Assembly (NCBI RefSeq): GCF_000787375.1
Contig: NZ_JRJU01000020.1
Coordinates: forward strand, 1-64,000
Source: Halalkalibacter okhensis
Lineage (GTDB): Bacteria > Bacillota > Bacilli > Bacillales > Bacillaceae_D
Direction of reading: 5' to 3'
Length of the DNA: 64,000 bases
The notes under the pieces are model-generated. The model saw nothing but the letters and a program-made list of their open reading frames with translations. It made no database searches and was not told where the DNA came from. Position 1 is the first letter of the stretch. Each line of letters begins with the position of its first letter. The position numbers and the translations under genes were made by a program. Below, in pieces: positions 27,497 through 37,097 of this stretch.

Positions 27497-27538
27497 AGGG
27501 CCAGCCCCCTATTAGTTAACTAATAGGGGGCTGGCCCT
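27497..27538. terminator. 42-bp perfect palindrome terminator
   Basis: Two 21-base arms (AGGGCCAGCCCCCTATTAGT and its complement, plus one base each) with no loop. A-run left and T-run right make it bidirectional between the converging MFS and catalase genes. Confidence 0.85.
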
Positions 27539-27545
27539 AATTTTT

Positions 27546-29144
27546 TTAATACGGATCTGATGGATGGCTTTGATCTTGCGCGTCTTGAACGGCTTGCTCC
27601 GTTTGGGTTGTACCTATCGGACCTGATTCACCTGATTCCATCTCTTTCATCTTCGCTGCAATTCCATCAGCTACTCTTTTTCCATACTCTGCATCGGCTT
27701 GAGTGAAATTCTCAATCATCTGATCTTGAATTTCCTTTCTACATGGAGCTAGCGTGTTCACTAAGTTTTTAATTAGCTCATCACGTTCAAAATCGGAGAA
27801 TCTCCGGTAGGTTTCACCAGCTTGACCGAAGTTGTTTGTCCGGTCAATGGACTCTCGTTTCAGCTCTCCTTCCACATAAGGGGTATGCTCTTTGCCTGGA
27901 TTTTTTGCTTCTTTTAACCCACCAATGGTTGAAGGCTCATAATTTACGTGAGGATTTTGGTTTTTCCCTTGATCAACCTTATACTCCATTTGTCCATCAC
28001 GTTGATTTGTTGCCACATGCTTCTTCGGTGAGTTGATCGGCAGTTGCAAATAATTAGCACCTACACGATAGCGTTGAGTATCTGAATAGGAGAACGTTCT
28101 TCCTTGTAACAGCTTATCATCAGAGAAATCAAGGCCATCAACAAGAACCCCTGTCCCAAATGCCGCTTGCTCTACTTCAGCGAAATAGTTTTCTGGATTT
28201 TTATTTAGAACCATTTTCCCTACTGGTAGCCAAGGAACATCATCTTTGTACCAAAGCTTCGTTGGATCTAGTGGATCGTAATCCAACTCAGGATGGTCAT
28301 CATCACTTAAGATTTGGACAAAGAGCTCCCATTCAGGATAGTCGCCATTTTCAATCGCTTCGTACAAGTCTTGTGTTGCATGGTTGAAATTCTTCGATTG
28401 AATCTCTTCTGCTTCTTCCTGCGTTAAGTTTTTAATGCCTTGTTTCGGCTCAAAGTGGTACTTCACAAGGAACCCTTTTCCTTCTTTGTTCACCCATTTA
28501 TATGTATTCACTCCAGAACCTTGCATCATCCGGTAGTTCGCTGGAATACCCCAAGGTGAAAATAAGAAGGTAACCATATGAGTCGCTTCAGGAGAATTGG
28601 AAACAAAGTCGAAAATTCGTTCACCATCCTGAATATTTGTAACGGGATCTGGCTTAAAGGCATGTACTAAATCAGGAAACTTTAATGGATCTCGAATAAA
28701 GAAAATCTTCAAATTATTCCCAACCAAATCCCAATTGCCATCCTCTGTGTAAAACTTCACGGCAAAGCCTCTTGGATCACGTAATGTTTCAGGAGAATGC
28801 CCCCCATGAATAACAGAAGAAAAACGGACAAATACAGGCGTTTGCTTCCCTTTCTCTTGGAATACCTTTGCTCGCGTATATTTTGATACCGGCTCATCTC
28901 CAACAGTACCATAAGCTTCAAAATATCCGTGCGCCCCCGCACCACGAGCATGAACAACACGCTCAGGAATACGCTCACGATCAAAATGACTTATTTTTTC
29001 AAGAAAATCATAATTTTCTAATGTTGTTGGACCACGATTTCCTACCGTACGGACATTTTGATTGTTTGTAACGGGATGGCCCTGCCTATTCGTTAACGTG
29101 TCTTCTGTTTCATTGGATCCTGTTACTTCATTTTCGTCTTTCAC
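27546..29144 (-). CDS. Catalase (small-subunit heme type)
   Basis: About 532 aa. H2O2-degrading heme catalase. The distal His lies in [18 protein letters not shown], the distal Asn in [12 protein letters not shown], and the proximal heme Tyr in [17 protein letters not shown]. The N-terminal region is extended and polar ([18 protein letters not shown]). GTG start, seven bases after GGAGGG, five codons before VKDENEVTG; a longer ATG start lies upstream of that site. Monocistronic, between two terminators. Confidence 0.94.
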   Translation of the reverse strand: MKDENEVTGSNETEDTLTNRQGHPVTNNQNVRTVGNRGPTTLENYDFLEKISHFDRERIPERVVHARGAGAHGYFEAYGTVGDEPVSKYTRAKVFQEKGKQTPVFVRFSSVIHGGHSPETLRDPRGFAVKFYTEDGNWDLVGNNLKIFFIRDPLKFPDLVHAFKPDPVTNIQDGERIFDFVSNSPEATHMVTFLFSPWGIPANYRMMQGSGVNTYKWVNKEGKGFLVKYHFEPKQGIKNLTQEEAEEIQSKNFNHATQDLYEAIENGDYPEWELFVQILSDDDHPELDYDPLDPTKLWYKDDVPWLPVGKMVLNKNPENYFAEVEQAAFGTGVLVDGLDFSDDKLLQGRTFSYSDTQRYRVGANYLQLPINSPKKHVATNQRDGQMEYKVDQGKNQNPHVNYEPSTIGGLKEAKNPGKEHTPYVEGELKRESIDRTNNFGQAGETYRRFSDFERDELIKNLVNTLAPCRKEIQDQMIENFTQADAEYGKRVADGIAAKMKEMESGESGPIGTTQTEQAVQDAQDQSHPSDPY

Positions 29145-29232
29145 TGCATTCCCTCCTTTTTTATGTTCAGTTACCAATATGTCCAACTAAAAATCATTCA
29201 AAACAAAAAAGGTAATGATTTACATAAAAAAA

Positions 29233-29257
29233 CTCTCTACCGTCCTCAGGTAGAGAG
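29233..29257 (-). terminator. Terminator closing the dpp operon
   Basis: CTCTCTACC pairs with GGTAGAGAG, followed by seven T on the minus strand, just past the dppF-like stop. Confidence 0.8.
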
Positions 29258-29263
29258 CTAAGC

Positions 29264-30220
29264 TTATGAATAAAGATGACAGGCTACAAAGTGGTTCGGC
29301 TCGACTTCTGTCCAATCTGGTTTGCTGCTTGCACAAACATCTGTCGCAACAGGACATCGTGTCCGGAAAACACACCCACTCGGTGGATTAATTTGACTAG
29401 GAACTTCGCCTTCTAGAATGTCACGCTTTCTTTGTTCTTCAATATTTGGGTCAGGTATCGGAATCGCTGAGAGCAATGACTTCGTATATGGATGCAATGG
29501 ATGGTCATACAATTGGTCGCTTGTTGTAAGTTCCATCATTTGTCCTAAATACATCACACCGATTCGATCACTTATATGTTTCACCATCGCTAAGTCATGC
29601 GCAATAAATAAATACGTCAATTGCTTTTCTTTTTGTAATTTCTTCATTAAATTTACAACTTGCGCCTGTACAGACACGTCTAATGCTGAAATGGGCTCAT
29701 CTGCAATGATAAAAGAAGGGTCTACAGCTAAGGCACGTGCAATGCCAATTCTTTGCCTCTGTCCCCCACTAAATTCATGTGGAAAACGACTAGCATGCTC
29801 CCGATTTAATCCAACGGTTTCTAATAATTCATATACTCTCTCTAGCCGTTTTTTCTTACTAAACAGACCGTGAATATCCATTCCTTCTGCGATAATATCG
29901 GTTACTGTCATCCGAGGATTCAACGATGCATAAGGATCCTGGAAGATCATTTGCACATGTCGATTAAATGCTTTCTTCTGTTTGCTATTCATCTTATGTA
30001 CATCTTGACCATTAAATAAAACTTGCCCTTCCGTACAATGATATAGATTTATTAATGTGCGTCCCGTTGTGGATTTACCACAGCCTGATTCACCTACAAG
30101 GCCAAGCGTTTCTCCTTCATAGATGTCAAAAGATAAACCATCCACTGCTTTTAAAATTTGTTTGTTTTCTACCTCAAAATGCTTCTTTAACCCTTTCACC
30201 TCTACTAGTTTTGTACCCAT
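29264..30220 (-). CDS. Oligopeptide ABC transporter ATPase (DppF-like)
   Basis: 318 aa. Walker A GESGCGKS, signature SGGQRQRIGIARALA, Walker B FIIADEPISALD, and the C-terminal oligopeptide-type motif (PSGCVFRTRCPVA, with conserved Cys). The second ATPase next to DppD; in B. subtilis YkfD plays this part in the same operon. ATG after GGAGGTG. It is the last gene of the ten-gene operon. Confidence 0.92.
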   Translation of the reverse strand: MGTKLVEVKGLKKHFEVENKQILKAVDGLSFDIYEGETLGLVGESGCGKSTTGRTLINLYHCTEGQVLFNGQDVHKMNSKQKKAFNRHVQMIFQDPYASLNPRMTVTDIIAEGMDIHGLFSKKKRLERVYELLETVGLNREHASRFPHEFSGGQRQRIGIARALAVDPSFIIADEPISALDVSVQAQVVNLMKKLQKEKQLTYLFIAHDLAMVKHISDRIGVMYLGQMMELTTSDQLYDHPLHPYTKSLLSAIPIPDPNIEEQRKRDILEGEVPSQINPPSGCVFRTRCPVATDVCASSKPDWTEVEPNHFVACHLYS

Positions 30221-30245
30221 AAGACACCTCCAAGCTGATCTGCAC

Positions 30246-31208
30246 TTACCACGTTTCTATTCCTGAATCTATTATTGTTACTGTTTTTTTAGTCGCATCT
30301 ACATGCGCTTCAATCCCGATTGGTACAGCTAAATTAGGCGAACAATGGCCAATGGAAAGCCCACTTAAAGTTGGCTTTTGAAATGGAACAATATGATCAT
30401 AAAAAAGTTGGTTGATGCTTAATGATTGCATTCGTTTCATAGGGACACAATTATGAAAGTCACAAAGAACAATGGCTTTTGCATCTGCAAATTTGCCTGC
30501 TAACCGCAGTTGATTAAGCATCCGATCTAGCCGATAAGGCTCCTCATCTACTTCCTCTATAAATAAGACCTTATTTAAACAATCAATCTCATATTCAGTT
30601 CCAAGTGAACTAGTTAAAAGAGTTAGATTGCCCCCAACAAGTGGACCTTTTGCATAGCCTTCTACTAATGTATCTAGTGGACGAATCGAATCAGAGTAGC
30701 ACAAGGAGATCGGTTCAAACAATTGGTTAAATGTTTCTCGGGTCAAATGATGAACATTTTCACTTAAGTCAGAGCTTAACATCGGTCCATGAAACGTAAC
30801 GAGCCCTGTTTGTTGATGGATGGCATGTAATAAAAACGTTATATCACTATAACCCCAAAAAATTTTCGGGTTTGCTTCGATCAATTCATAATCAATCATG
30901 GAAGCGATTCTTGCTGTTCCGTATCCTCCACAAACACAGAAGATCGCCTTTATTTGTTTGTCGGTGAATGCTGCATGTAATTCCTCCACTCGTTGTTGAT
31001 CGGTACCGGCCAAATAGCCATGTTCTCTTGAAAGTGAGCTACCTACTTGAACAACTAGACCCAATTGTTCCAAAAATGGAATAGCTCGATTTGCTGCTTC
31101 TATATTCGGGCTGCTGGCTGGTGCAATAACGGCTACCTGATCTCCACGCTCTAACTTCGCCGGTTTGATCAACGGCTTCTTTACAGTATGCTCCTCTACC
31201 GACTTCAA
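30246..31208 (-). CDS. ykfA: LD-carboxypeptidase (S66, YkfA-like)
   Basis: 320 aa, family S66. Cleaves the terminal D-Ala from muropeptides such as L-Ala-D-Glu-mDap-D-Ala. The catalytic triad is visible: Ser in WGYSDITFLLHAI, Glu in LFIEEVDEEPYRLDRML and His in LSIGHCSPN. No signal peptide, so it acts in the cytoplasm on imported peptides. TTG start after GGGGGG. Sits in the operon beside the transporter, as in the B. subtilis dpp-ykf locus. Confidence 0.92.
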   Translation of the reverse strand: MKSVEEHTVKKPLIKPAKLERGDQVAVIAPASSPNIEAANRAIPFLEQLGLVVQVGSSLSREHGYLAGTDQQRVEELHAAFTDKQIKAIFCVCGGYGTARIASMIDYELIEANPKIFWGYSDITFLLHAIHQQTGLVTFHGPMLSSDLSENVHHLTRETFNQLFEPISLCYSDSIRPLDTLVEGYAKGPLVGGNLTLLTSSLGTEYEIDCLNKVLFIEEVDEEPYRLDRMLNQLRLAGKFADAKAIVLCDFHNCVPMKRMQSLSINQLFYDHIVPFQKPTLSGLSIGHCSPNLAVPIGIEAHVDATKKTVTIIDSGIETW

Positions 31209-31242
31209 ATATTGTCCCCCCTAAACATACAAAACTGAAAGA

Positions 31243-31280
31243 GAGGATGACGCAAACAGCTATTTAAATTGGTCATCCTC
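31243..31280 (-). terminator. Intergenic hairpin after dppE
   Basis: GAGGATGAC pairs with GTCATCCTC with a 20-base loop and a T-rich tail. Probably a partial terminator that makes the binding protein more abundant than the genes below it. Confidence 0.5.
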
Positions 31281-31304
31281 ACCCTTTTCATTTGCGTATT
31301 CTTA

Positions 31305-32972
31305 TTAATCTACAAATCTAGCCCATTTTAATTCAGTAAATCCAACGAAGTGAGTAATCACATTTTCCACTTCTGGATTAACAAGATAGCTTCGGTTATA
31401 GAAATAAATTGGGTTCACGATAGCTTCCTCCATTAAAAGTTCTTCTGCTTCCATTAGAAGCTCAAAACGTTTTTCTGGATCGGCTTCTTCGTAGCTAGCA
31501 TTGACGATATCAACATATTGTTGGTGAACCTCACCTTCCCAGTCCCCACGGTTAAATCCAGAACCCGGTAAGAAGTTGTCCAAATAGTTGATCGGGTCGT
31601 TGTAGCCACCAAGATAACTACCACGGAAGTAATGGAATTCCCCTTCGTTTGAACGATCTCTAAATACTTCCCACTCTTGGTTAAATAACTCCACTTCAAT
31701 ATCTAAACTCTCACGAATCATTTCTTGAAGAGCTTGTGATCTTGTGCTGTGTAAATCACTTGTATTATAGGAAAGAGTGACCGTTGGTAATTCGTCATAC
31801 CCTTCTTCTTCCATCCCTAATGCTAATAATTCACGTGCCTTTTCTGGATCATACTCAAAATAGTGCCCAACATTGTCTCCCCACGTACCACCAGCTGGGT
31901 GCTCAAAATCAGGGTGTACCCAACCATAAGCTGCAGGTTCACCAGATTTATTAACAAACTCTACAATATCTTCTCGGTTGATCGCATACATAAATGCTTT
32001 ACGAATGTTTTTGTTTTGGAATGGTTCTGTTTGAGTGTGAAAAAATTGATACTCAATTCCAGAACGTGGAGCCATATACATTTCAGGGTGATCTAAATAC
32101 TCTTCTCCTAAGTCAGCCGGAACCGATGATACATGTAAGTCACCAGCTTGATATAATGAAAATGCTGTATTTTCATCATCAACCATTACATATTCAATTC
32201 TTTCGACTTCAACTGTATTAGCGTCCCAATATGTTTCATTTTTTTCTACTACTAAATAGTCATCATGAGCCCACTCTGTAATTGTGAATGGTCCATTTGT
32301 TACTAGCGTATCAACACTCCCTGCCCAGTTAGCATCCGCTTCAACTGTCTCTTGATGAACCGGGAACATTTGCGGCATCGCGACAATCGATAAGAAGAAA
32401 TCAATCGGATACGTTAACGTAACTTCTAATGTACCCTCATCTAATGCTTCGACTAGCATATCTTCCTCTGAACCTTCTCCACTGTTATACGCTTCTGCTC
32501 CAGCGATCCAATAAGAATGTGAGGCTGCTGGTGAAGCTGTTTCAGGATCTGCTAATCTCTTAAATGAATATTCAAAATCGTAAGCAGTAACAGGCTCGCC
32601 ATTTGTCCACTCGGCATCCTCACGAATATGGAATGTGTACACCAATCCATCGTCAGAAACGTCCCAGCTTTCTGCCATGGCTGGTTCCGGAACTGGTGCG
32701 TCTTTAGCAAGACGAGTTAATCCTTCCATTACGTTGTTTAATATATTGTACGAATATTCATCGTTACCAATAGGTGGATCTAGGGACGTAGGTTCTTGTC
32801 CATTATTCAAATGTAACGTACGACCGTCACCGGCTGGAGCTTCAGGACTTTCCGTTTCTTCATCTGTCCCATCACTTGATTCTTGTGCAGTTTCATCACT
32901 TGAACATGCAGCTAGAAGTAATACACTACTTAACAAACCAACGAACAACAACATTAGTAATTTCTTGCTCAT
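31305..32972 (-). CDS. dppE: Peptide-binding lipoprotein (DppE-like)
   Basis: 555 aa SBP_bac_5-type periplasmic-like binding protein. Signal peptide with lipobox LAAC (Cys near 23), then a Glu/Asp/Ser-rich linker (SSDETAQESSDGTDEETES). Domain marks: LNNGQEPTSLDPPIGNDEYS, VTYPIDF, TNGPFTITEW and the late WEVFRDRSNEGEFHYFRGSY. Extremely acidic throughout, as in surface proteins of alkaliphiles. It would capture di/oligopeptides, here probably cell-wall peptides. Confidence 0.93.
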   Translation of the reverse strand: MSKKLLMLLFVGLLSSVLLLAACSSDETAQESSDGTDEETESPEAPAGDGRTLHLNNGQEPTSLDPPIGNDEYSYNILNNVMEGLTRLAKDAPVPEPAMAESWDVSDDGLVYTFHIREDAEWTNGEPVTAYDFEYSFKRLADPETASPAASHSYWIAGAEAYNSGEGSEEDMLVEALDEGTLEVTLTYPIDFFLSIVAMPQMFPVHQETVEADANWAGSVDTLVTNGPFTITEWAHDDYLVVEKNETYWDANTVEVERIEYVMVDDENTAFSLYQAGDLHVSSVPADLGEEYLDHPEMYMAPRSGIEYQFFHTQTEPFQNKNIRKAFMYAINREDIVEFVNKSGEPAAYGWVHPDFEHPAGGTWGDNVGHYFEYDPEKARELLALGMEEEGYDELPTVTLSYNTSDLHSTRSQALQEMIRESLDIEVELFNQEWEVFRDRSNEGEFHYFRGSYLGGYNDPINYLDNFLPGSGFNRGDWEGEVHQQYVDIVNASYEEADPEKRFELLMEAEELLMEEAIVNPIYFYNRSYLVNPEVENVITHFVGFTELKWARFVD

Positions 32973-33061
32973 CTTGTATTTCCCCCTTTGATCTCAATTG
33001 TTCTCCTTCTCCCATTTCTGTGTAACTCGTCTTCATCCCCCCTTACTTTAGTAAACTTGTT

Positions 33062-34099
33062 TTATAATAGTTTGATTTTTGGACCGTCACTTGGAAATTG
33101 AATTTTTTTTGCGCGTTCATCTTGAAGCCAGCAACGGACACTATGATTTTTGGTTACTTGGGTAGACTCTGGATCATACTGAATGCAAACATCCATCGCA
33201 TAATCACATCTTTTGGCAAATGGACAGCCCTTTGGCGGAGATAGCAAATCTGGTGGTGTACCATGAATCGGAATCAGTGGTTGATTGCGATCATCATTTA
33301 ATCTAGGAACCGATTTAAGCAATCCTTTTGTATATGGGTGTTGTGGGTGATAAAAGATTTCTTTCACTTGCCCTGATTCAATCACTCGACCAGCATACAT
33401 TACGTTAATGCGATCAGCTATTTGAGCAACAAGGCCAAGATCATGCGTAATTAAAATAATGGCGATTCCCGTTCGTTTTTGAATATCCTTAAAAAGATCA
33501 ATGATTTGCGCTTGAATGGTCACATCAAGGGCTGTTGTAGGCTCATCGGCTATTAAAACCTGTGGCTCATTGACTAAAGCCATCGCAATCATAATCCTTT
33601 GCCTCATCCCCCCACTAAATTGATGAGGATACTGCTTTAAGCGCTCTTTTGGGTTAGCAATTCCTACTAACTTTAAGATCTTAATGACTTTTTCTTCAAC
33701 TTCACTCTTGGTGAGATTTGGATTCTTTAGTAGACTTTCAGAAATTTGTTCACCGATTGTGAGAACAGGATTTAACGACGTCATAGGATCTTGGAAGATC
33801 ATCCCGATATCACTTCCACGAACTTTTCGCATTTGCTTCTCTGTGTACGTCGTTAAATCGTTTCCTTTTAACTTAATGCTTCCTTGTTTGATCTTGCCGG
33901 GAGGCTCTGGAATCAGCCTCATTATGCTTTGGGCTGTCACACTCTTTCCACAGCCAGACTCCCCGACAATGGCTAACGTTTCTCCTTTGTTTAAGGTGAA
34001 GTTCACCCCTCTTACAGCTTGAACCTCGCCATTGCGGGTTTGAAAAGACACATATAAATCCGCTACATCTAATATTGGCTCACTCTTTTTTTCTTTCAT
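33062..34099 (-). CDS. dppD: Oligopeptide ABC transporter ATPase (DppD-like)
   Basis: 345 aa. Walker A GESGCGKS, signature FSGGMRQRIMIAMAL, Walker B VLIADEPTTALDVT, C-terminal LSPPKGCPFAKRCDYA. ATG after AGGAGGT. Pairs with the DppF-like ATPase to energise the DppB/DppC channel. Confidence 0.93.
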   Translation of the reverse strand: MKEKKSEPILDVADLYVSFQTRNGEVQAVRGVNFTLNKGETLAIVGESGCGKSVTAQSIMRLIPEPPGKIKQGSIKLKGNDLTTYTEKQMRKVRGSDIGMIFQDPMTSLNPVLTIGEQISESLLKNPNLTKSEVEEKVIKILKLVGIANPKERLKQYPHQFSGGMRQRIMIAMALVNEPQVLIADEPTTALDVTIQAQIIDLFKDIQKRTGIAIILITHDLGLVAQIADRINVMYAGRVIESGQVKEIFYHPQHPYTKGLLKSVPRLNDDRNQPLIPIHGTPPDLLSPPKGCPFAKRCDYAMDVCIQYDPESTQVTKNHSVRCWLQDERAKKIQFPSDGPKIKLL

Positions 34100-34102
34100 C
34101 TT

Positions 34103-35056
34103 TTACCTCCTCATCTTCGGATCTAATGCATCACGCAAGCCATCACCGAATACGTTAAAGGCGAACATCGTTAGTGAAATCATCACTGCGGGAAATACTA
34201 AGCGCCACCAGTACCCCGTATTTAATACACCAAGCGCATCATTGGCCATCGTCCCCCAACTCGCAATTGGGGCTTGTACACCTAAGCCTAAAAAGCTTAG
34301 AAACGCCTCTGCAAATATTGCTCCGGGAACCGTTAATGTCATCGAAACGATGATCGGTCCCATCGAATTAGGCAATAAATGTTTGCGAACAATTCTTGAT
34401 GTACTTCCACCAAGTACTTTCGAAGCCAGGACATATTCATTTGACTTCAATTGCAGCACTTGTCCCCTCACAATCCTGGCCATGCCAATCCATCCAGTCA
34501 AAGAGAGCGCCACAATGATAGTGAAAACACCTGGGTCCATCACAACCATAAGCAAAATAACAACAAGTAAATACGGTAGGCCATAAAGAACATCGACGAT
34601 TCTCATCATGATGTTGTCCACTCTTCCCCCTTTATAACCCGACAATCCACCGTAAGAAACACCAATCACAAACTCAATCAAAGCAGCAGCAAAACCAATA
34701 AATAATGAAACACGTGCCCCGTACCAAACCCTCGTGAACATATCTCTTCCTAATTCATCTGTCCCAAACCAATGGGTCGATGAAGGTGCTTGATTTTGGT
34801 TAGAGAGGACACCTTCGCGATAATCGTAAGGAGTGAGCCAAGGTCCAATAATGGCCATGATGATCATAATGACAATTAAAACGAGTCCAAGGACAGCCAC
34901 TTTATTCTTCATTAGTCGATACCAAGCATCTTGCCAAAATCCGACGCTCGGACGCATAAATTCAGCTTCGTTGCCTCCACCTTTTTTCACAGGGGTAAAA
35001 AGGTCATCAGGTATCCTTTTATCTTCTTTCTTAGACGCTCTTGCTGAATGATCCAT
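34103..35056 (-). CDS. dppC: Oligopeptide ABC permease (DppC-like)
   Basis: About 317 aa. Six membrane segments and the EAA-type loop (GGSTSRIVRKHLLPNSMGPIIV). The DHWFGTDELGRDMFTRVWYG stretch is the DppC/OppC N-terminal mark. ATG after GGAGGGG; the longer frame's start lies upstream of the ribosome site. One base separates it from the dppB stop. Confidence 0.92.
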   Translation of the reverse strand: MDHSARASKKEDKRIPDDLFTPVKKGGGNEAEFMRPSVGFWQDAWYRLMKNKVAVLGLVLIVIMIIMAIIGPWLTPYDYREGVLSNQNQAPSSTHWFGTDELGRDMFTRVWYGARVSLFIGFAAALIEFVIGVSYGGLSGYKGGRVDNIMMRIVDVLYGLPYLLVVILLMVVMDPGVFTIIVALSLTGWIGMARIVRGQVLQLKSNEYVLASKVLGGSTSRIVRKHLLPNSMGPIIVSMTLTVPGAIFAEAFLSFLGLGVQAPIASWGTMANDALGVLNTGYWWRLVFPAVMISLTMFAFNVFGDGLRDALDPKMRR

Positions 35057-35057
35057 T

Positions 35058-35993
35058 TTACCCCTCCTTTTTGTGCAACTTAATTCTCGGATCAATAAGA
35101 CCGTACACTAAATCTACGATAAACATCATCACAACCAATATAGTGCTATACACAACGGTTGTTGCCATGATCATGGGATAATCACGGTTGGAGATACTTT
35201 CAACAAAGTACCGACCTACCCCTGGTACAGCAAAAATCCGTTCAATAACAAAACTTCCGGTTAAAACCGACGCTGTTAATGCTCCCATAATCGTCACAAC
35301 TGGTAATAAGGCATTACGCAGCGCATGCTTCATCACAATTCTAGTAGGAGATATTCCTTTTGCCTTCGCTGTTCGAATGTAATCTTGATTTAGCACTTCA
35401 AGCATATTGGAACGAGTCAAACGCGCAATGATAGCAATCGGACCTGATGACAGGGCCAATGCTGGCAAAATCACATGCCTCCATGTTCCCCAGCGAGCAA
35501 CTGGAAAAAAGTCAAATTGTAAACCGATATACTTAATAAAAATCATTGCCAAAATAAAGTTTGGTATCGATATCCCGAGTACAGCAATAATCATTGTTAC
35601 ATAGTCAACCATTCTGTTATGCCTTAATGCCGCAATGACTCCTAAGATAATTCCTGATATCACACTAAAAATGAGCGTTGTAAACCCAAGAACAAGTGAA
35701 GCAGGAAATCCATTTGCGATCATGCTATCAACGGTCCGAGATCTCGATACCATCGATGGGCCAAAATCAAGGGTCGCCAAGTTTTTAATATAGTTAAAAT
35801 ATTGAATGTGTGTTGGTTGATCCAACCCATAGTGAATCAACAGATTTTGTCGTGCTTGTTCCGAAATACCACCTTCAGCATCAAAATCAAATGGGTCACC
35901 AGGCGCTGCGTGCATAAGGAAAAAAGTTAACGTGATGATGATTAATAACGTTACAATCATTGCCACAAATCGTTTGATTATAAAGACTCCCAC
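35058..35993 (-). CDS. dppB: Oligopeptide ABC permease (DppB-like)
   Basis: 311 aa, six membrane segments. Typical LTFFLMHAAPGDPF start, LDQPTHIQYFNYIKNLATLDFGPS, and the EAA loop (AKGISPTRIVMKHALRNALLPVVT). GTG start after GGGGGG, overlapping the end of the M42 gene by 16 bases. Confidence 0.93.
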   Translation of the reverse strand: MGVFIIKRFVAMIVTLLIIITLTFFLMHAAPGDPFDFDAEGGISEQARQNLLIHYGLDQPTHIQYFNYIKNLATLDFGPSMVSRSRTVDSMIANGFPASLVLGFTTLIFSVISGIILGVIAALRHNRMVDYVTMIIAVLGISIPNFILAMIFIKYIGLQFDFFPVARWGTWRHVILPALALSSGPIAIIARLTRSNMLEVLNQDYIRTAKAKGISPTRIVMKHALRNALLPVVTIMGALTASVLTGSFVIERIFAVPGVGRYFVESISNRDYPMIMATTVVYSTILVVMMFIVDLVYGLIDPRIKLHKKEG

Positions 35994-37081
35994 TGGCTTC
36001 CCCCCTCTAATGATGTAATATAGTGAAATAACAGTAAAATGGTTTGAACGATATCATCTATAGAGGCCATTTCATGTGCATGAACATATCTTGTTGGGAC
36101 AACAATCCCTCCTGAAGGAATTCCTCCACGCTCTAGATGAATCGTCGAAGCATCTGTCGTTCCACTAGGAAAAACCTCCAGTTGATATGGAATTCCTTGC
36201 GCCCTTGCCACCTTTTTTAAATGTCTAACTATTTCAGGCGAGGAGATCATGCCTAACCCTGTTGCAATCTTGTCCATTACTTTAATCCCTGGCCCCATAT
36301 CTAGTTGAGAGATGTACTCATGGCTAGGTATCTGTGGTGTATCATTGGCCACTGTCACATCTAGAGCAATCGCACGATCTGGATTGATTTGATAAGCTGC
36401 TGCCTTTGCCCCGCGTGAACCAACCTCTTCTTGAACAGTAAACACCGCATACAGATCTGGTGTCTCTACGTCCATTTCATCACACAACTTCATCACTTCT
36501 AATAAGATCAAGACAAGAAGACGGTTATCCAACGCTTTCCCTATTATCCTATTACGACCTAGACGTTTACACTCATAGTCTAAAGCAACTGTATTTCCTA
36601 CTTCGATTCCTAGATCCTTAGCTTCTTGTCTACTCGTCACACCAATATCAATAAAGAATTCTCTTAGAGGCGGGATCTCTACTATTGTTTTAGGGCGACC
36701 TGGATGAATGGTATTTATCAAACCCTCTACGAGCCCTTGATCTGTTTTGATAAGGCAGGTACGGGCAAAGAGATTTTGCGGCCTCACCCCTCCAATATTC
36801 TCAAAATAAAGAAAGCCTCTTTCATCGATATGACGGATCATAAGTCCAATTTCATCCATATGAGCAGCAATCATTAATTTGTGCTTTCCTGTTCCTTTTT
36901 TAAATCCAATCACATTTCCCAGCTGATCAATGGAAACACTTGTCGTATAAGGCGTTATCGATTCTTTCACTCGTTGTATAACGTCCATCTCATACCCAGA
37001 AACCCCATGGAGATCACACCACTCAAAAAGATGATCGAGTACATTTTGTTTCAGCGATTCTACGTTAATTGAGTTCTGCAT
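35978..37081 (-). CDS. M42-family metalloaminopeptidase
   Basis: 367 aa, family M42 glutamyl aminopeptidase type. Di-metal ligands are visible: His in AAHMDEIGLM, Asp in GKALDNR, Glu-Glu in TVQEEVGSRGA, Asp in ALDVTVANDTP and His in TRYVHAHEMA. Cytoplasmic, likely a large ring oligomer. In this operon it would remove N-terminal residues from imported peptides. The B. subtilis dpp-ykf operon has no M42 gene, so this is an addition. Confidence 0.9.
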   Translation of the reverse strand: MQNSINVESLKQNVLDHLFEWCDLHGVSGYEMDVIQRVKESITPYTTSVSIDQLGNVIGFKKGTGKHKLMIAAHMDEIGLMIRHIDERGFLYFENIGGVRPQNLFARTCLIKTDQGLVEGLINTIHPGRPKTIVEIPPLREFFIDIGVTSRQEAKDLGIEVGNTVALDYECKRLGRNRIIGKALDNRLLVLILLEVMKLCDEMDVETPDLYAVFTVQEEVGSRGAKAAAYQINPDRAIALDVTVANDTPQIPSHEYISQLDMGPGIKVMDKIATGLGMISSPEIVRHLKKVARAQGIPYQLEVFPSGTTDASTIHLERGGIPSGGIVVPTRYVHAHEMASIDDIVQTILLLFHYITSLEGGSQWESL

Positions 37082-37097
37082 ATAGCCTCAACCCCTT

